Source: Cristatella mucedo
Taxonomy: Eukaryota > Bryozoa > Phylactolaemata > Cristatellidae
NCBI GenBank assembly: GCA_009760855.2
Contig: WPIO01000139.1
Coordinates: 312,001 to 376,000 of the forward strand
Length of the DNA: 64,000 nucleotides
Reading direction: 5' to 3'
Shown here piece by piece: positions 45,301 through 49,889 of the stretch. Made by a program: the position numbers and the translations under genes. Position 1 is the stretch's first letter, and every line of letters begins with the position of its first letter. The notes below the pieces were generated by a model. The model was not told the origin of the DNA. It searched no databases and saw only the letters and a program-made list of their open reading frames with translations.

Positions 45301-47663
45301 GCTTACGGAAGAGCAGGTGCTTGAAGTGGTACGTGCCAACTATGACACGCTTATTCTTAAGCTACACGATCAGCTGGATCAGCACGAACGCTACAACGAG
45401 AAGCCGCGTGAGACCGCTTTCTTCACGGTTATGGTAAGCACTGCCGCCGCCGTCGAAGAGCTCAATGGTAGGCCGAAACTATGCACTGCAATATCCGTGA
45501 TTTTGCAAGTTCACCTTTCTTAATATTTGAATGCCGGTAGATAAGATCTGACTCGCCGTACCTTAGTTGTTGCACTTAGAATCGAGCTTTTTGCAAAGCA
45601 GTCCAGTGGGCACAGCACAGCCTATATTGGGCTAGTCTTGATAGAGGTAATACGCTGACTCTCACCTCTAGCGAATTTTCTTCCTGGCTTTCTTATCTTG
45701 TGTTTGTGTAACCCTTGCCCTATTTATCTCATCTTGGACAGTAGTCGGGTTACAGCACGTTCAGCTCAAATGCTGTTGTTAGAGCAGATCAGCTGTGCCG
45801 ATTGATTCGTCGGCATCGAGTTAAAATGCCCAACTGCATCGCAGTCGGAAAAGGGGAACCCGTGCCTACTCGGTCAGCGAGAGCGGACCTCGAGTGCCCT
45901 ACGCCCTCGAGCTCAGTGCGCTGCAGCGATAGGCTAGTGGGATACACTGCCCTTGGCTGGTCAGCGCTGCAGTATCTCTCGAGCACTTTCTAAATTGGCA
46001 CTGAGCTAGGATCTCTCTCTGGTTCTCGTCTAAATGTCGTAACCAGCTGGCTGCAGCTTTTCATGGAAAGATGCTTTGCATTCGCACTGAATACCTGCAT
46101 ATCATGTGGCTGGGTCGTCGGTAGCTGATGCAAAGGATGTGAATTATAGTCCTGCAGCAAGCTTTTCTTCATTTGCCTCTGCAGCGCTGGAGCAATAGCC
46201 TCCTATGGCAGATCTGGCGCTGTGTGAATGATGCTGTCTAATCAGCTTACCGTTGCTTTTTACTTATTCTACTTCGAGAACGAGTCCTGCGCACCATCTG
46301 TCGGTAACTGCAGCAGTCAACTGCTGCTCGACTTGCACGTTATCATCTCACTGCCGGTTTAGATGGTATCCTTTCAGATAGATTAGGCTCACTTAGCAAA
46401 GTTATAGACTGCAGAGGTTTTATTGCACATGCACACCATGCACTGCGATCTCGTGCCAGCTTTATCCGCAATGCCGCTCCATGGTCTTTGTATGACATCT
46501 GCCCAAGTGTAGACATGACTCTGAACCTTGCTATCAGTTTGCTCTTTCTGCCAATCGGGACTCCTGCATTCGTTGCTGTCGCAAAGATGCTATCTCTACC
46601 GTCTTGGATATAGTCTTTTGAATTAGCGTGTGTCTCAGTCTCCTGCTGTGCGGTGGCAAGAGTCCTAAAGAGCTCGGTGGCAGAACGCCTTCGGCATACC
46701 GGTCAGAAGCAAGTATGGTGCCGTAGACTGCGCGAGATGTGCACTGGCGAATCCTGAATGGAAGCTGTGGGCTCACCTGGGCAGCCATGCTTGGTCACGA
46801 GGTAAATAAATAAATAAATCCTAGCTGATTAAACGGCCTCTTTTTGTATAGCGACAGAAGAGCCTTTACGGCTATCACTACCGCTTGCAGTGGCAATAAA
46901 GGATTGCCCACCGCAGGAATCGAACCCACGACCTCGGGACCGAGGTCGTGAAAGCAACCGCCTTACCTAGTGTGCCATCACGGCTCACCCACGTGTAGTT
47001 GGAACGTTGGACTTACCTGTGATCGGTAGAGAATCGCTTGGCATTCCGTCCGACTTGCTACTGAGATCGTGCAAATTGCATTACTACATCTAGAATGGCA
47101 GTCTTACGCTTGCTTGTCAGTTGCTGCTGAGCGTGTTAAGCTGCAGTCGCGAGTGAACTGTGGTTCCTTGTGTCAATGGGTGCTTAGTCATAATGCCCAG
47201 CAATGGAGGTCGGATTTTCATATCATGCACGTTCAAATAATGCATTCGGGAAGGATGTGTGCAGGTGTTTGTTTGCCGAAATAATATCATATGAGCAGCT
47301 TATTTTTGTTAATGTCAATGTTATCTAGTTGAGGGTTATTTTCTATGCAGCTTGCATTCTGGGTCGATTTGTGATTTTTTTAAGTGAAGCTTTGCAGCCT
47401 AGGTATCCGACATTAGTTTATGGAGACCATGGGACTTTGTTATGCGATCGCCGTGCATTTTCTTGAAGCAAAGAAAGTAAGGATTTTACTGGCTCTCCAA
47501 AGCTAATCTTCGGTGCTTATTATGTTACGTTGTGCGTTGTGACTAAAGCATTGCTTTGTCTCGTTTTCAGGTGAGATCTATTGTGGCTGATGTAAGGAAA
47601 ACTGCAATTATTTCCAAGGCAGAACATGTGAGCCTTCTTCGTGAGCTCGGCACCTTCGATTGA
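5805..47663 (+). CDS. ARMH3: ARMH3 ortholog (armadillo-like helical domain protein 3), 21 exons seen, 5' end missing
   Basis: Ortholog of human ARMH3/C10orf76 (UPF0668; DUF1741), a cytosolic, Golgi-associated protein that in vertebrates binds the lipid kinase PI4KB and supports Golgi structure. Joining exons 5805-5890, 7388-7468, 7583-7690, 9789-9884, 10035-10109, 12486-12629, 13861-13904, 21773-21836, 21998-22044, 22188-22263, 24223-24307, 25278-25394, 25553-25611, 31720-31785, 31988-32057, 33060-33209, 35072-35154, 37607-37733, 38842-38917, 45238-45433 and 47571-47663 gives 1,943 nt, or 646 residues after a 2-nt split codon. Every intron is GT-AG and every phase agrees. Colinearity with the human protein (about 690 residues, from memory) is continuous except for the first ~45-50 residues. 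Strongest blocks are [43 protein letters not shown] and [15 protein letters not shown]. No signal peptide or membrane segment is apparent. The reading frame is intact throughout, so the gene looks functional. Assignment is firm; cellular role is inferred from vertebrates. Confidence 0.95.
6405..6540 (+). mobile_element. Decayed SINE family A fragment
   Basis: CAGTGGGTTCAAGTCTTGCA resembles the family A B-box region, and ATTGCCTACTGC then GGTGATAGTTGTAAAGGCT resembles its body. The head is strongly diverged. Confidence 0.5.
7225..7310. repeat. (TATG)n microsatellite
   Basis: About 16 nearly uninterrupted ATGT tetramers within an ARMH3 intron, running into a short GTGCGTGC stretch. Apparent open frames across it are repeat artefacts. 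Confidence 0.95.
7388..7468 (+). CDS. ARMH3: ARMH3 exon 2
   Basis: Acceptor TTTTTTGTAG, donor GTTGGC. 27 codons, phase 0 on both sides, including [10 protein letters not shown] and [10 protein letters not shown], which match the family segment with the conserved HPI(R/K)VVN motif. Confidence 0.92.
7583..7690 (+). CDS. ARMH3: ARMH3 exon 3
   Basis: Acceptor GGCTTGTAG, donor GTTCGT. 36 codons, phase 0 on both sides. [12 protein letters not shown] and [16 protein letters not shown] align with the family's LIRG... and GFD...GFDKAE blocks. The preceding intron is only 114 bp. Confidence 0.93.
8312..8442 (+). mobile_element. tRNA-derived SINE (family B), decayed
   Basis: GGTTTGGCCCAGGGGTTTGG corresponds to the head and A box of the 4.69 kb copy, TGGGCTCTAGCCC to its B box, and GTAGAGATCAAGTTTTCTGA plus GGCAC to its LINE-like tail. 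Confidence 0.65.
9257..9314. repeat. (GA)n microsatellite
   Basis: About 28 uninterrupted AG dinucleotides on the + strand within an ARMH3 intron. Confidence 0.97.
9596..9742. repeat. (GT)n-rich tract
   Basis: An imperfect GT/GTGC repeat of about 145 bp ending roughly 45 bp before the acceptor of the next ARMH3 exon. Long open frames here on both strands (His/Thr or Cys/Val rich) are repeat artefacts. Confidence 0.93.
9789..9884 (+). CDS. ARMH3: ARMH3 exon 4
   Basis: Acceptor CTTTGCAG, donor GTAAGC. 32 codons, phase 0. [15 protein letters not shown] is one of the clearest family blocks. Confidence 0.95.
10035..10109 (+). CDS. ARMH3: ARMH3 exon 5
   Basis: Acceptor TTTTAG, donor GTACGT, 25 codons, phase 0. 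[12 protein letters not shown] and [11 protein letters not shown] match the family. The preceding intron is 150 bp. Confidence 0.95.
10110..12485 (+). other. ARMH3 intron, 2.4 kb
   Basis: No repeat, exon or RNA gene could be recognised. There is a short poly-C run near 10770. Apparent frames have no family similarity I can see. Confidence 0.7.
12486..12629 (+). CDS. ARMH3: ARMH3 exon 6
   Basis: Acceptor TTGTTTGCAG, donor GTAAGT, 48 codons, phase 0. [19 protein letters not shown] and LSILDNE are highly conserved in the family. Confidence 0.96.
12630..13860 (+). other. ARMH3 intron, 1.2 kb
   Basis: Contains a GA microsatellite at 13206-13258. Nothing else is recognised. Confidence 0.8.
13206..13258. 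repeat. (GA)n microsatellite
   Basis: A GA tract, uninterrupted over about 37 bp, within an ARMH3 intron. Confidence 0.93.
13861..13904 (+). CDS. ARMH3: ARMH3 exon 7
   Basis: Acceptor CTTTTTTAG, donor GTAAGT. 14 codons plus two bases (AG) completed by the next exon to give Arg. [14 protein letters not shown] corresponds to the family's GLVIAQAL...YNR segment. Confidence 0.88.
15595..15675 (+). mobile_element. CR1/L2 LINE family A 3' terminus
   Basis: AAATGTAAAGCGCCTAGAAA, then AGCGCTTTATCAAATGC and an ATT-type tail. The AAGCGCC...AGCGCTT pair can form a stem. Confidence 0.8.
15700..16640 (+). pseudogene. Tc1/mariner-type transposase relic, N-terminal and central part
   Basis: An ATG at 15762 begins MPRRS...[19 protein letters not shown], the start of the helix-turn-helix region of a Tc1-like transposase. 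It stops at a TGA after VIEL and continues in shifted frames through DHSQVGQGR and [19 protein letters not shown], resembling the WSRVLWSDES block, with many further breaks. A 12-bp duplication of the GTCGACCA segment is seen near 15910. The antisense relic at 42.48-43.10 kb is the same family. Confidence 0.75.
18225..18380 (-). mobile_element. SINE family A, partial
   Basis: CTAGCTGATTTAACAGCCTC, AGAAGAGCCTTGATGGCT and GAACCCACGACCTCG in the order expected for a - strand family A copy. The tRNA-like head is decayed. Confidence 0.7.
18655..19430 (+). pseudogene. Tc1/mariner-type element relic, C-terminal transposase part
   Basis: In broken frames a GPASRLL...NP(T) remnant of the PxxSPDLNPIE catalytic-region motif appears near 19.1 kb, followed by AFWNVLQQK. 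The left portion (ATGAGCAGCATGTGAAATAT) and the right end (GTAACTTTAGTATGCCTGGC) match those of the 22.5-23.2 kb copy, so both are one family. Confidence 0.6.
19550..19940 (+). mobile_element. CR1/L2 LINE family A 3' end
   Basis: CATCCCCTGACTTGACCACA through GCATGCTGGCACTGTGCATG to TAAACTGCTTAAAAAAAGAT and an ATT-rich tail: family A 3' sequence, with an internal expansion at 19755-19850. Confidence 0.75.
19755..19850. repeat. 13-bp tandem repeat inside a LINE 3'UTR
   Basis: TAATCATTCGATC or close variants occur about four times, three of them consecutive. The unit matches the single ATTCGATCATG site in other LINE copies, so it looks like a local expansion. Confidence 0.8.
19948..20015 (-). 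mobile_element. SINE family A fragment
   Basis: ACTGCTTGCAGTGGCAATAA, AGGATTGCTTACTGCAGG and CACGAAAACCAACCGCC are family A pieces, with an internal deletion. Confidence 0.6.
21280..21660 (+). mobile_element. CR1/L2-type LINE (family B) 3' fragment
   Basis: Broken translation of the family B C-terminus ([19 protein letters not shown]..., FKTAGDRS) followed by its 3' UTR hallmark of CTGACAGTCCTCCTTACTTT and a GCATGAGATGGATGTCTGTT. Confidence 0.65.
21773..21836 (+). CDS. ARMH3: ARMH3 exon 8
   Basis: Acceptor ACTTTGCAG, donor GTGAGT. One base completes Arg, then 21 codons ending [10 protein letters not shown], matching the family's QSGFF..LTNM. Phases 2 and 0. Confidence 0.92.
21998..22044 (+). 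CDS. ARMH3: ARMH3 exon 9
   Basis: Acceptor TTTCCAG, donor GTGAGA. 15 codons [15 protein letters not shown] plus two bases. Continuing past the donor gives an immediate stop, so splicing here is required. The 161-bp intron before it is short. Confidence 0.88.
22188..22263 (+). CDS. ARMH3: ARMH3 exon 10
   Basis: Acceptor CTGCACAG, donor GTAAGC. One base completes Glu, then 25 codons: [12 protein letters not shown] and [13 protein letters not shown], the strongest block in the middle of the protein. Confidence 0.95.
22515..23170 (+). pseudogene. Tc1/mariner-type element relic, C-terminal transposase part
   Basis: Broken frames give [12 protein letters not shown], a relic of the PSQSPDLNPIE motif around the third catalytic residue, then [11 protein letters not shown] terminal inverted pair is readable: CTTAGAAACAAAA near 22570 and TTTTGTTTCTAAG near 23100. 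Same family as 18655-19430. Confidence 0.7.
23539..23588. repeat. (GT)n microsatellite
   Basis: About 25 GT dinucleotides with two interruptions, then a poly-G run. Confidence 0.95.
24223..24307 (+). CDS. ARMH3: ARMH3 exon 11 (linker)
   Basis: Acceptor GGTCTTTTAG, donor GTATTG. 28 codons plus one base, rich in Ala, Ser, Thr and Gly (for example [14 protein letters not shown]). There is little sequence identity, but this is where the human protein has a low-complexity Thr/Pro/Ser linker. The phase (0 in, 1 out) fits the flanking exons exactly; without it the frame between exons 10 and 12 would not join. Confidence 0.75.
24308..25277 (+). other. ARMH3 intron, 1.0 kb
   Basis: No repeat recognised. 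A 127-codon open frame at 24738-25121 has no visible family signature and is treated as chance. Confidence 0.7.
25278..25394 (+). CDS. ARMH3: ARMH3 exon 12
   Basis: Acceptor ACCGCAG, donor GTGAGT. Two bases, 38 codons, one base. [18 protein letters not shown] is a strong family block; the first half continues the low-complexity linker. Confidence 0.92.
25553..25611 (+). CDS. ARMH3: ARMH3 exon 13
   Basis: Acceptor CGTTACAG, donor GTGAGG. Completes Asp, then 19 codons ending [11 protein letters not shown], matching the family's LCLIILTCIAE. Confidence 0.93.
26125..26913 (+). mobile_element. CR1/L2-type LINE (family B) 3' part
   Basis: Translation: [95 protein letters not shown]. It then carries the family B 3' UTR ending GTTACAGATGGAGATAAATT. 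A poly-C run and stops interrupt it. Confidence 0.85.
27380..27552 (+). mobile_element. LINE family B 3' fragment, + strand arm of an inverted pair
   Basis: CTACCTCAACTGTCCTCCTG through TTGCATGAGATGAAATCTGT to GGCAACCGAATG: the end of the family B ORF. It abuts a - strand copy tail to tail. Confidence 0.75.
27553..27720 (-). mobile_element. LINE family B 3' fragment, - strand arm of an inverted pair
   Basis: ATCTCCGTCTGCAATGCCAC through GGTAGCCAACAGGGTGTATC and CAACAAAGAGAAAGTGGGAA is the reverse complement of the family B 3' terminus. Confidence 0.8.
27797..28657 (-). pseudogene. LINE family B ORF2, C-terminal region
   Basis: A 286-codon open segment beginning [18 protein letters not shown], continuing through [60 protein letters not shown] and [18 protein letters not shown]. 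It is cut off from the RT core by a TAG in place of a Trp codon at about 28658-28660. In CR1/L2 elements this is the RT thumb and C-terminal region. Confidence 0.88.
28658..28921 (-). pseudogene. LINE family B reverse transcriptase, catalytic block
   Basis: Contains [16 protein letters not shown] and, 30 residues on, [13 protein letters not shown] with the catalytic YADD. It is bounded by stop codons on both sides that look like Trp-to-TAG changes, so it is one fragment of a broken ORF. Confidence 0.92.
28972..29622 (-). pseudogene. LINE family B reverse transcriptase, N-terminal blocks
   Basis: [45 protein letters not shown] and [14 protein letters not shown] are fingers and palm blocks. 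After TALALL the expected DLSAAFDT is lost to a 4-bp deletion, apparent by comparison with the same site in the 50.54 kb copy. Confidence 0.9.
29979..30821 (-). pseudogene. LINE family B endonuclease domain
   Basis: A 280-codon open segment with APE-type endonuclease motifs in order: FRLLNVRSL (residues ~47-54), FLLTETWM (~73-80), YRPPSG (~151), VGDFNIHL (~182-189) and LSDHCSVSF (~244-252). All core acidic, Asn and His positions are present. The usual GGG of the loop is partly changed (VGGWVAIVV). The frame ends at a stop before the RT. Confidence 0.9.
31160..31375 (-). mobile_element. LINE family B 3' fragment
   Basis: AGTAGCATGGAAGTAGCAGC through AGTTGTCGTTGCGTAAGC and CCTGCAGAGCTAAAGCTTCT match 27.90-28.08 kb in the same orientation. 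It thus lies just beyond the 5' end of the long antisense copy. Confidence 0.75.
31376..31600. mobile_element. Tail-to-tail pair of LINE family B 3' ends
   Basis: 31376-31455 reads as the family B terminus on the + strand (TTTGTAGAGTTACAGACAGA), and 31456-31600 as the terminus on the - strand (TATCTCTGTATGTAACTCC then GGTAGCCAACAGACTTCATC). The junction is a near-palindrome centred at about 31453. Confidence 0.75.
31720..31785 (+). CDS. ARMH3: ARMH3 exon 14
   Basis: Acceptor TTTTTTTGCAG, donor GTAGGT. 22 codons, phase 0: [17 protein letters not shown] matches the family's EDQYANAFLHDDNMNFRV. Confidence 0.95.
31988..32057 (+). CDS. ARMH3: ARMH3 exon 15
   Basis: Acceptor TGCTTTTAG, donor GTATGT. 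23 codons plus one base: [10 protein letters not shown] and SRPLACGVI match PMRHRK and CRPLVCAVL. A nearer GT (at 32050) was rejected because it loses three conserved residues. Confidence 0.9.
32058..33059 (+). other. ARMH3 intron, 1.0 kb
   Basis: No repeat recognised. A 165-codon antisense open frame (32255-32752) has no family signature I can see. Confidence 0.65.
33060..33209 (+). CDS. ARMH3: ARMH3 exon 16
   Basis: Acceptor GGTTTTTTCAG, donor GTAGGT. Completes Asp, then 49 codons and one base: [19 protein letters not shown] and [14 protein letters not shown] are strong family blocks. Confidence 0.96.
33210..35071 (+). other. ARMH3 intron, 1.9 kb
   Basis: Contains a CT-rich imperfect repeat at 34130-34280. 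Otherwise nothing recognised. Confidence 0.75.
34130..34280. repeat. CT/TCTG-rich low-complexity tract
   Basis: Repeated TGTCTCT/CTCTCT words over about 150 bp. All three + frames stay open through part of it because of the composition. Confidence 0.85.
35072..35154 (+). CDS. ARMH3: ARMH3 exon 17
   Basis: Acceptor CAATTGCAG, donor GTAATT. Completes Ala, then 27 codons: [13 protein letters not shown] and FNIFDLSYK, matching ALINLLKFLMSNE. Confidence 0.93.
35815..35892 (+). mobile_element. LINE 3' terminus, CR1/L2-like
   Basis: AAGGCACTCTGCAAATGTCA followed by an ATT/GTT tail is a diverged version of the LINE terminus. Confidence 0.5.
36010..37430 (+). mobile_element. Strongly decayed CR1/L2-type LINE, endonuclease to 3' end
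   Basis: Pieces in shifting frames: VIYHPSQ (YRPPS-like), [24 protein letters not shown] and SHDRQI (endonuclease C-terminal half), then around 37.0 kb [13 protein letters not shown] and [11 protein letters not shown] (RT block like RPLLKKPSLD...NYRPIS). It then jumps to a 3' UTR with GCATGCTGACACTGTGCGCG. An internal deletion removed the RT catalytic core. Confidence 0.65.
36755..36800. repeat. Short GCTAGATAGATAG repeat
   Basis: GCTAGATAGATAG-type words recur three to four times over 45 bp. Confidence 0.7.
37607..37733 (+). CDS. ARMH3: ARMH3 exon 18
   Basis: Acceptor TTTTACAG, donor GTGAGT. 42 codons plus one base: [12 protein letters not shown] and [14 protein letters not shown] are almost invariant in the family. 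Confidence 0.97.
37734..38841 (+). other. ARMH3 intron, 1.1 kb
   Basis: No repeat, exon or RNA gene recognised. Confidence 0.7.
38842..38917 (+). CDS. ARMH3: ARMH3 exon 19
   Basis: Acceptor CATGTTCAG, donor GTACTT. Completes Ser, then 24 codons and two bases: [15 protein letters not shown] aligns with WKEAASKVTHALVNI. Confidence 0.9.
39319..39394. repeat. (CT)n microsatellite, 76 bp perfect
   Basis: 38 uninterrupted CT dinucleotides, the longest perfect simple repeat in the window. Arg-Glu or Ser-Leu open frames across it are artefacts. Confidence 0.98.
40100..41060 (+). mobile_element. CR1/L2-type LINE (family A), best-preserved 3' copy
   Basis: An open segment of 266 codons (40147-40947) begins with [12 protein letters not shown], then [87 protein letters not shown] and [13 protein letters not shown]: the RT thumb and C-terminus of a CR1/L2 element. 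A 3' UTR, the hairpin AAGCGCC...GGGGGCTT and an ATT tail follow. It is 5' truncated before the catalytic core. The intact frame makes it the youngest LINE fragment here. Confidence 0.92.
41083..41705 (+). mobile_element. CR1/L2-type LINE (family A) 3' copy, decayed
   Basis: Second copy immediately downstream and in the same orientation, from LVCRE-like sequence through [16 protein letters not shown] and ALNSLPT to AAGTCCCTAGAAACAGAATG and an ATT tail. Several frameshifts. Confidence 0.85.
42480..43110 (-). pseudogene. Tc1/mariner-type transposase relic, antisense
   Basis: On the - strand: a start MPRRS-like segment near 43010, [19 protein letters not shown], a TGA, then in the same frame [35 protein letters not shown] and [20 protein letters not shown]. 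This corresponds to the helix-turn-helix and linker of a Tc1-like transposase. Same family as 15.7-16.6 kb. Confidence 0.75.
43130..44300 (-). mobile_element. CR1/L2-type LINE RT fragment, antisense
   Basis: On the - strand RT pieces are readable: [17 protein letters not shown] near 43.74 kb (like RPLLKKPSLD...NYRPI), [15 protein letters not shown] near 43.44 kb (the AFDTVDH block) and FHFYPDDT near 43.18 kb, a decayed YADD. A linker ([16 protein letters not shown]) lies near 44.0 kb. Confidence 0.75.
45238..45433 (+). CDS. ARMH3: ARMH3 exon 20
   Basis: Acceptor TTCGCAG, donor GTAAGC. Completes Arg, then 65 codons including [11 protein letters not shown] and [17 protein letters not shown]. 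The most conserved part of the C-terminal region. Confidence 0.97.
45434..47570 (+). other. ARMH3 intron, 2.1 kb
   Basis: Contains a complete family A SINE (46803-46990). The remaining sequence, including 45540-46800, has nothing I can identify. Confidence 0.75.
46803..46990 (-). mobile_element. tRNA-derived SINE (family A), best-preserved copy
   Basis: On the - strand: GAGCCGTGATGGCACACTAG (tRNA-like head), CGGTTGCTTTCACGACC, GTGGGTTCGATTCC (B box), GCGGTGGGCAATCC, GCCGTAAAGGCTCTTCTGTC, ending in (TTTA)n. About 185 bp. It serves as reference for the other copies. Confidence 0.9.
47571..47663 (+). CDS. ARMH3: ARMH3 last exon (21)
   Basis: Acceptor TCGTTTTCAG. 30 codons and [14 protein letters not shown] and [11 protein letters not shown] match the family's C-terminus (VRSI...LLKEF). 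Confidence 0.94.
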   Translation: MRSIVADVRKTAIISKAEHVSLLRELGTFD

Positions 47664-48060
47664 AAGGAAGCTAATTTTCGCATAGCTCTGCTCCTTCCGT
47701 CTAATTTGTTATTTTCACCTGTTTTTGCCTTCTAACCCCTTCCCCTGGACTCTCATGAGTATGGCTTGCTTTTTATCCGTTTCGTGGCCCATACTTCATT
47801 GGAAGTGCCTGTGCTCGCCTTCACGTGCGATAGCTTCGAGACAGTCACTAGCATAGGCGCTTCAGCGTCCTCCAGTGTAGGCAAGGGGAGGCTCTGTGCA
47901 CGAGCAGCTGAAGACGATGTCGCATGTCGTGTTGTCATACCGTTCTATTCTTTTAGCTAGTGTGCTTGCCCTGCGTAGACCCCGTTGAGACGAGGCCCTA
48001 TTTGTGCATTCTTTGTTGAAAGCTATCGAACCGCAAATAAAGTAGGCAGAACCTGGACTG
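47664..48060 (+). other. ARMH3: ARMH3 3' untranslated region (predicted)
   Basis: From the TGA at 47661-47663 to just after the first AATAAA (48036-48041). No repeats are recognised in it. Confidence 0.55.
48036..48041 (+). promoter_or_regulatory. Candidate polyadenylation signal AATAAA
   Basis: First AATAAA downstream of the ARMH3 stop, 373 bp away. A GT-rich element (GTCATCGGTTTTTGTG) lies about 85 bp further on, farther than usual. Confidence 0.5.
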
Positions 48061-48840
48061 CTTTGCTTCATTCGGCCGTGCATGGCTACGCACCTCACAA
48101 GCGAGCAGCCACAGCTGCATCTGAAGTCATCGGTTTTTGTGCACCTGCCTATCGCTCTCATCAATGGACAAGGATCACTGAGATAATCTCAAGAAAATAT
48201 TTATAAAATTGGTCAGGCAATTGAATATTTTTAGCGTAGCTTTTAAAAGAGAATCATGTTAAAAATAAGGTCTGAAGTTCTGACAACCTCCACGTAAATA
48301 AAACTGATTATGTAAACCATGTCTAACACGGATGTAAACCACAAGCAAATATCTACAAGCAACCAATTTTGCTGATCTCTGTATCACATTCGACGGCATC
48401 CCAACTTGTTGAACCTTTTTAGATAGGGGAGGTACTTGCATAAAGCTTGTTGAAGTGCATTCTTGTGGCTTTTACACATCTCCATCTTCAGTGCTGCTTA
48501 ATGCCTTAGACAATTCATGACTCAGCTAATACTGCACATATCAGACTAAAATTTCAAATGGAAGTTCGGCTCGGCTTGAAACACGACATTCTAGAAAAAT
48601 TGCGTTGATTTTGGTTGGATAAGGTTTGCTGTAAATGTTAATGATTTCATAAAATCAAGATCTCAGGCCTGTGGGGACATGTACAGCAAGCTTCCGACCG
48701 CCAGCAACATTCGGCAGCAGTTGCTTGCGTTCAAAGCCTCTTGTCTTCATGAACGTATTTTACAGCAACTAACCATACGATAGAGATTCTGTTCATGATT
48801 GATCACATGTCCTAGTTGATTTCCCCTCCTTAACGGCACC
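48061..48840. other. Intergenic, no recognisable feature
   Basis: AT-richer unique sequence; nothing supportable. Confidence 0.5.
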
Positions 48841-48950
48841 CCATCCAAGTGATAATAAATGCAAAAGCAACAAAGGATCGCCCACTGCAGAATTTTAACC
48901 AGCGGCCGCGGGTCGTGAAGAGCAAGCCCCTTACCTCTGGGCTAAGAATG
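48841..48950 (-). mobile_element. SINE family A fragment
   Basis: GCAACAAAGGATCGCCCACT, then GGTCGTGAAGAGCAAGCCCC and TTACCT correspond to the body-to-head part of a - strand copy. The head is lost. Confidence 0.6.
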
Positions 48951-49603
48951 CTTGTTCTCGGGTACTGCCTTGCGGTCGACTGCATATTCCCAGTCCAATA
49001 CAGCAACCCGCCACAAAATGCTCAGAAATGGGTTGTGTGTAACTCCAAATTTGAATTTCGCATTTTAGAGCACCAGTTCAAAGTTTACTCGTATCACCTC
49101 AAGGAATTGAGCATGTTCATTCTCGGGCTGTGCACAGTGGTACGTGTAAACACCACTATCTTCTCTTTCTAAGCAGGAATCAACCAGAAATCGGCTCGGT
49201 GCAGCTAAAAATTGGATTCGTACACTACGATTCAAGTAAGGTTTCTGGTGTTCCCCCTACATGGTAAATGAGGTTCACTCAAGGTCAACACTTAATTGCG
49301 AGTCAAAGTTGAAACAGCAATAATTGGCAAATAAAAATCAATAAATCGGCGGTGCGACGGTAAATTGTTTAATGCCTGCTGCACTGCCCTCTTAGCCACA
49401 AATATTTCCAGAAATTTCGCAGAGGCGTTCCAGTACTGCAGTCGCCTACCTGGGCCGAAACCATAATGCACACCACTCCACCACAGCCCAACCAGAGAAA
49501 GACCTTTGCGACTTTCGAATGCCTTTAACACTAAAATTTTCTCAGTTTGCCAACCGACATTGACAGTAGTTAGCATAAGCGTACTCGTGGAAACGGCCGC
49601 AAA
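48951..49603. other. Intergenic, no recognisable feature
   Basis: Nothing recognised between a SINE fragment and the hAT element. An open frame on the - strand (49292-49624) overlaps the hAT end and shows no family motif. Confidence 0.45.
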
Positions 49604-49809
49604 GCGTAGGGCAGTGGTTCTCAACCTTCTTAATGCCGCGAGCCTTTAATACAGTTCCTCATGTTGTGGCGACCCCCAGCCATACAATTATTGAGTGCTA
49701 AATGTAGAAATGGGTGTTTTCCGATGGTCTTAAGCGACCCTTGTGAAAGAGTCGTTAGAACCCCAAAGGGGTCGCGACCCACAGCAAGCTGAGAATCGCC
49801 GGCCTAGGG
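49604..49809 (+). mobile_element. SPIN-type hAT miniature element with target-site duplication
   Basis: The element runs 49612-49801 (190 bp). It starts CAGTGGTTCTCAACCTT, continues AATGCCGCGA, TTTAATACAGTTCCTCATG and TTGTGGCGACCCCCA, and its right part has GTGTTTTCCGATGGTCTTA, CCCCAAAGGGGTCGCGACCC and GAGAATCGCCG. This matches, from memory, the non-autonomous SPIN (Space Invaders) hAT consensus, with the middle shortened. The ends are inverted (CAGTGGTTCTCA versus TGAGAATCGCCG). It is flanked by GCGTAGGG and GCCTAGGG, an 8-bp duplication with one mismatch that fits the nnnTAnnn preference of Buster-group hATs. Confidence 0.9.
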
Positions 49810-49889
49810 GCGGCTGCTGGCTTGCCCGGCTGCAGTTAAATTCCGAAAACTGGGCAGGCTTCGCATGACTAAAAAAATTGGGGTTGTGT

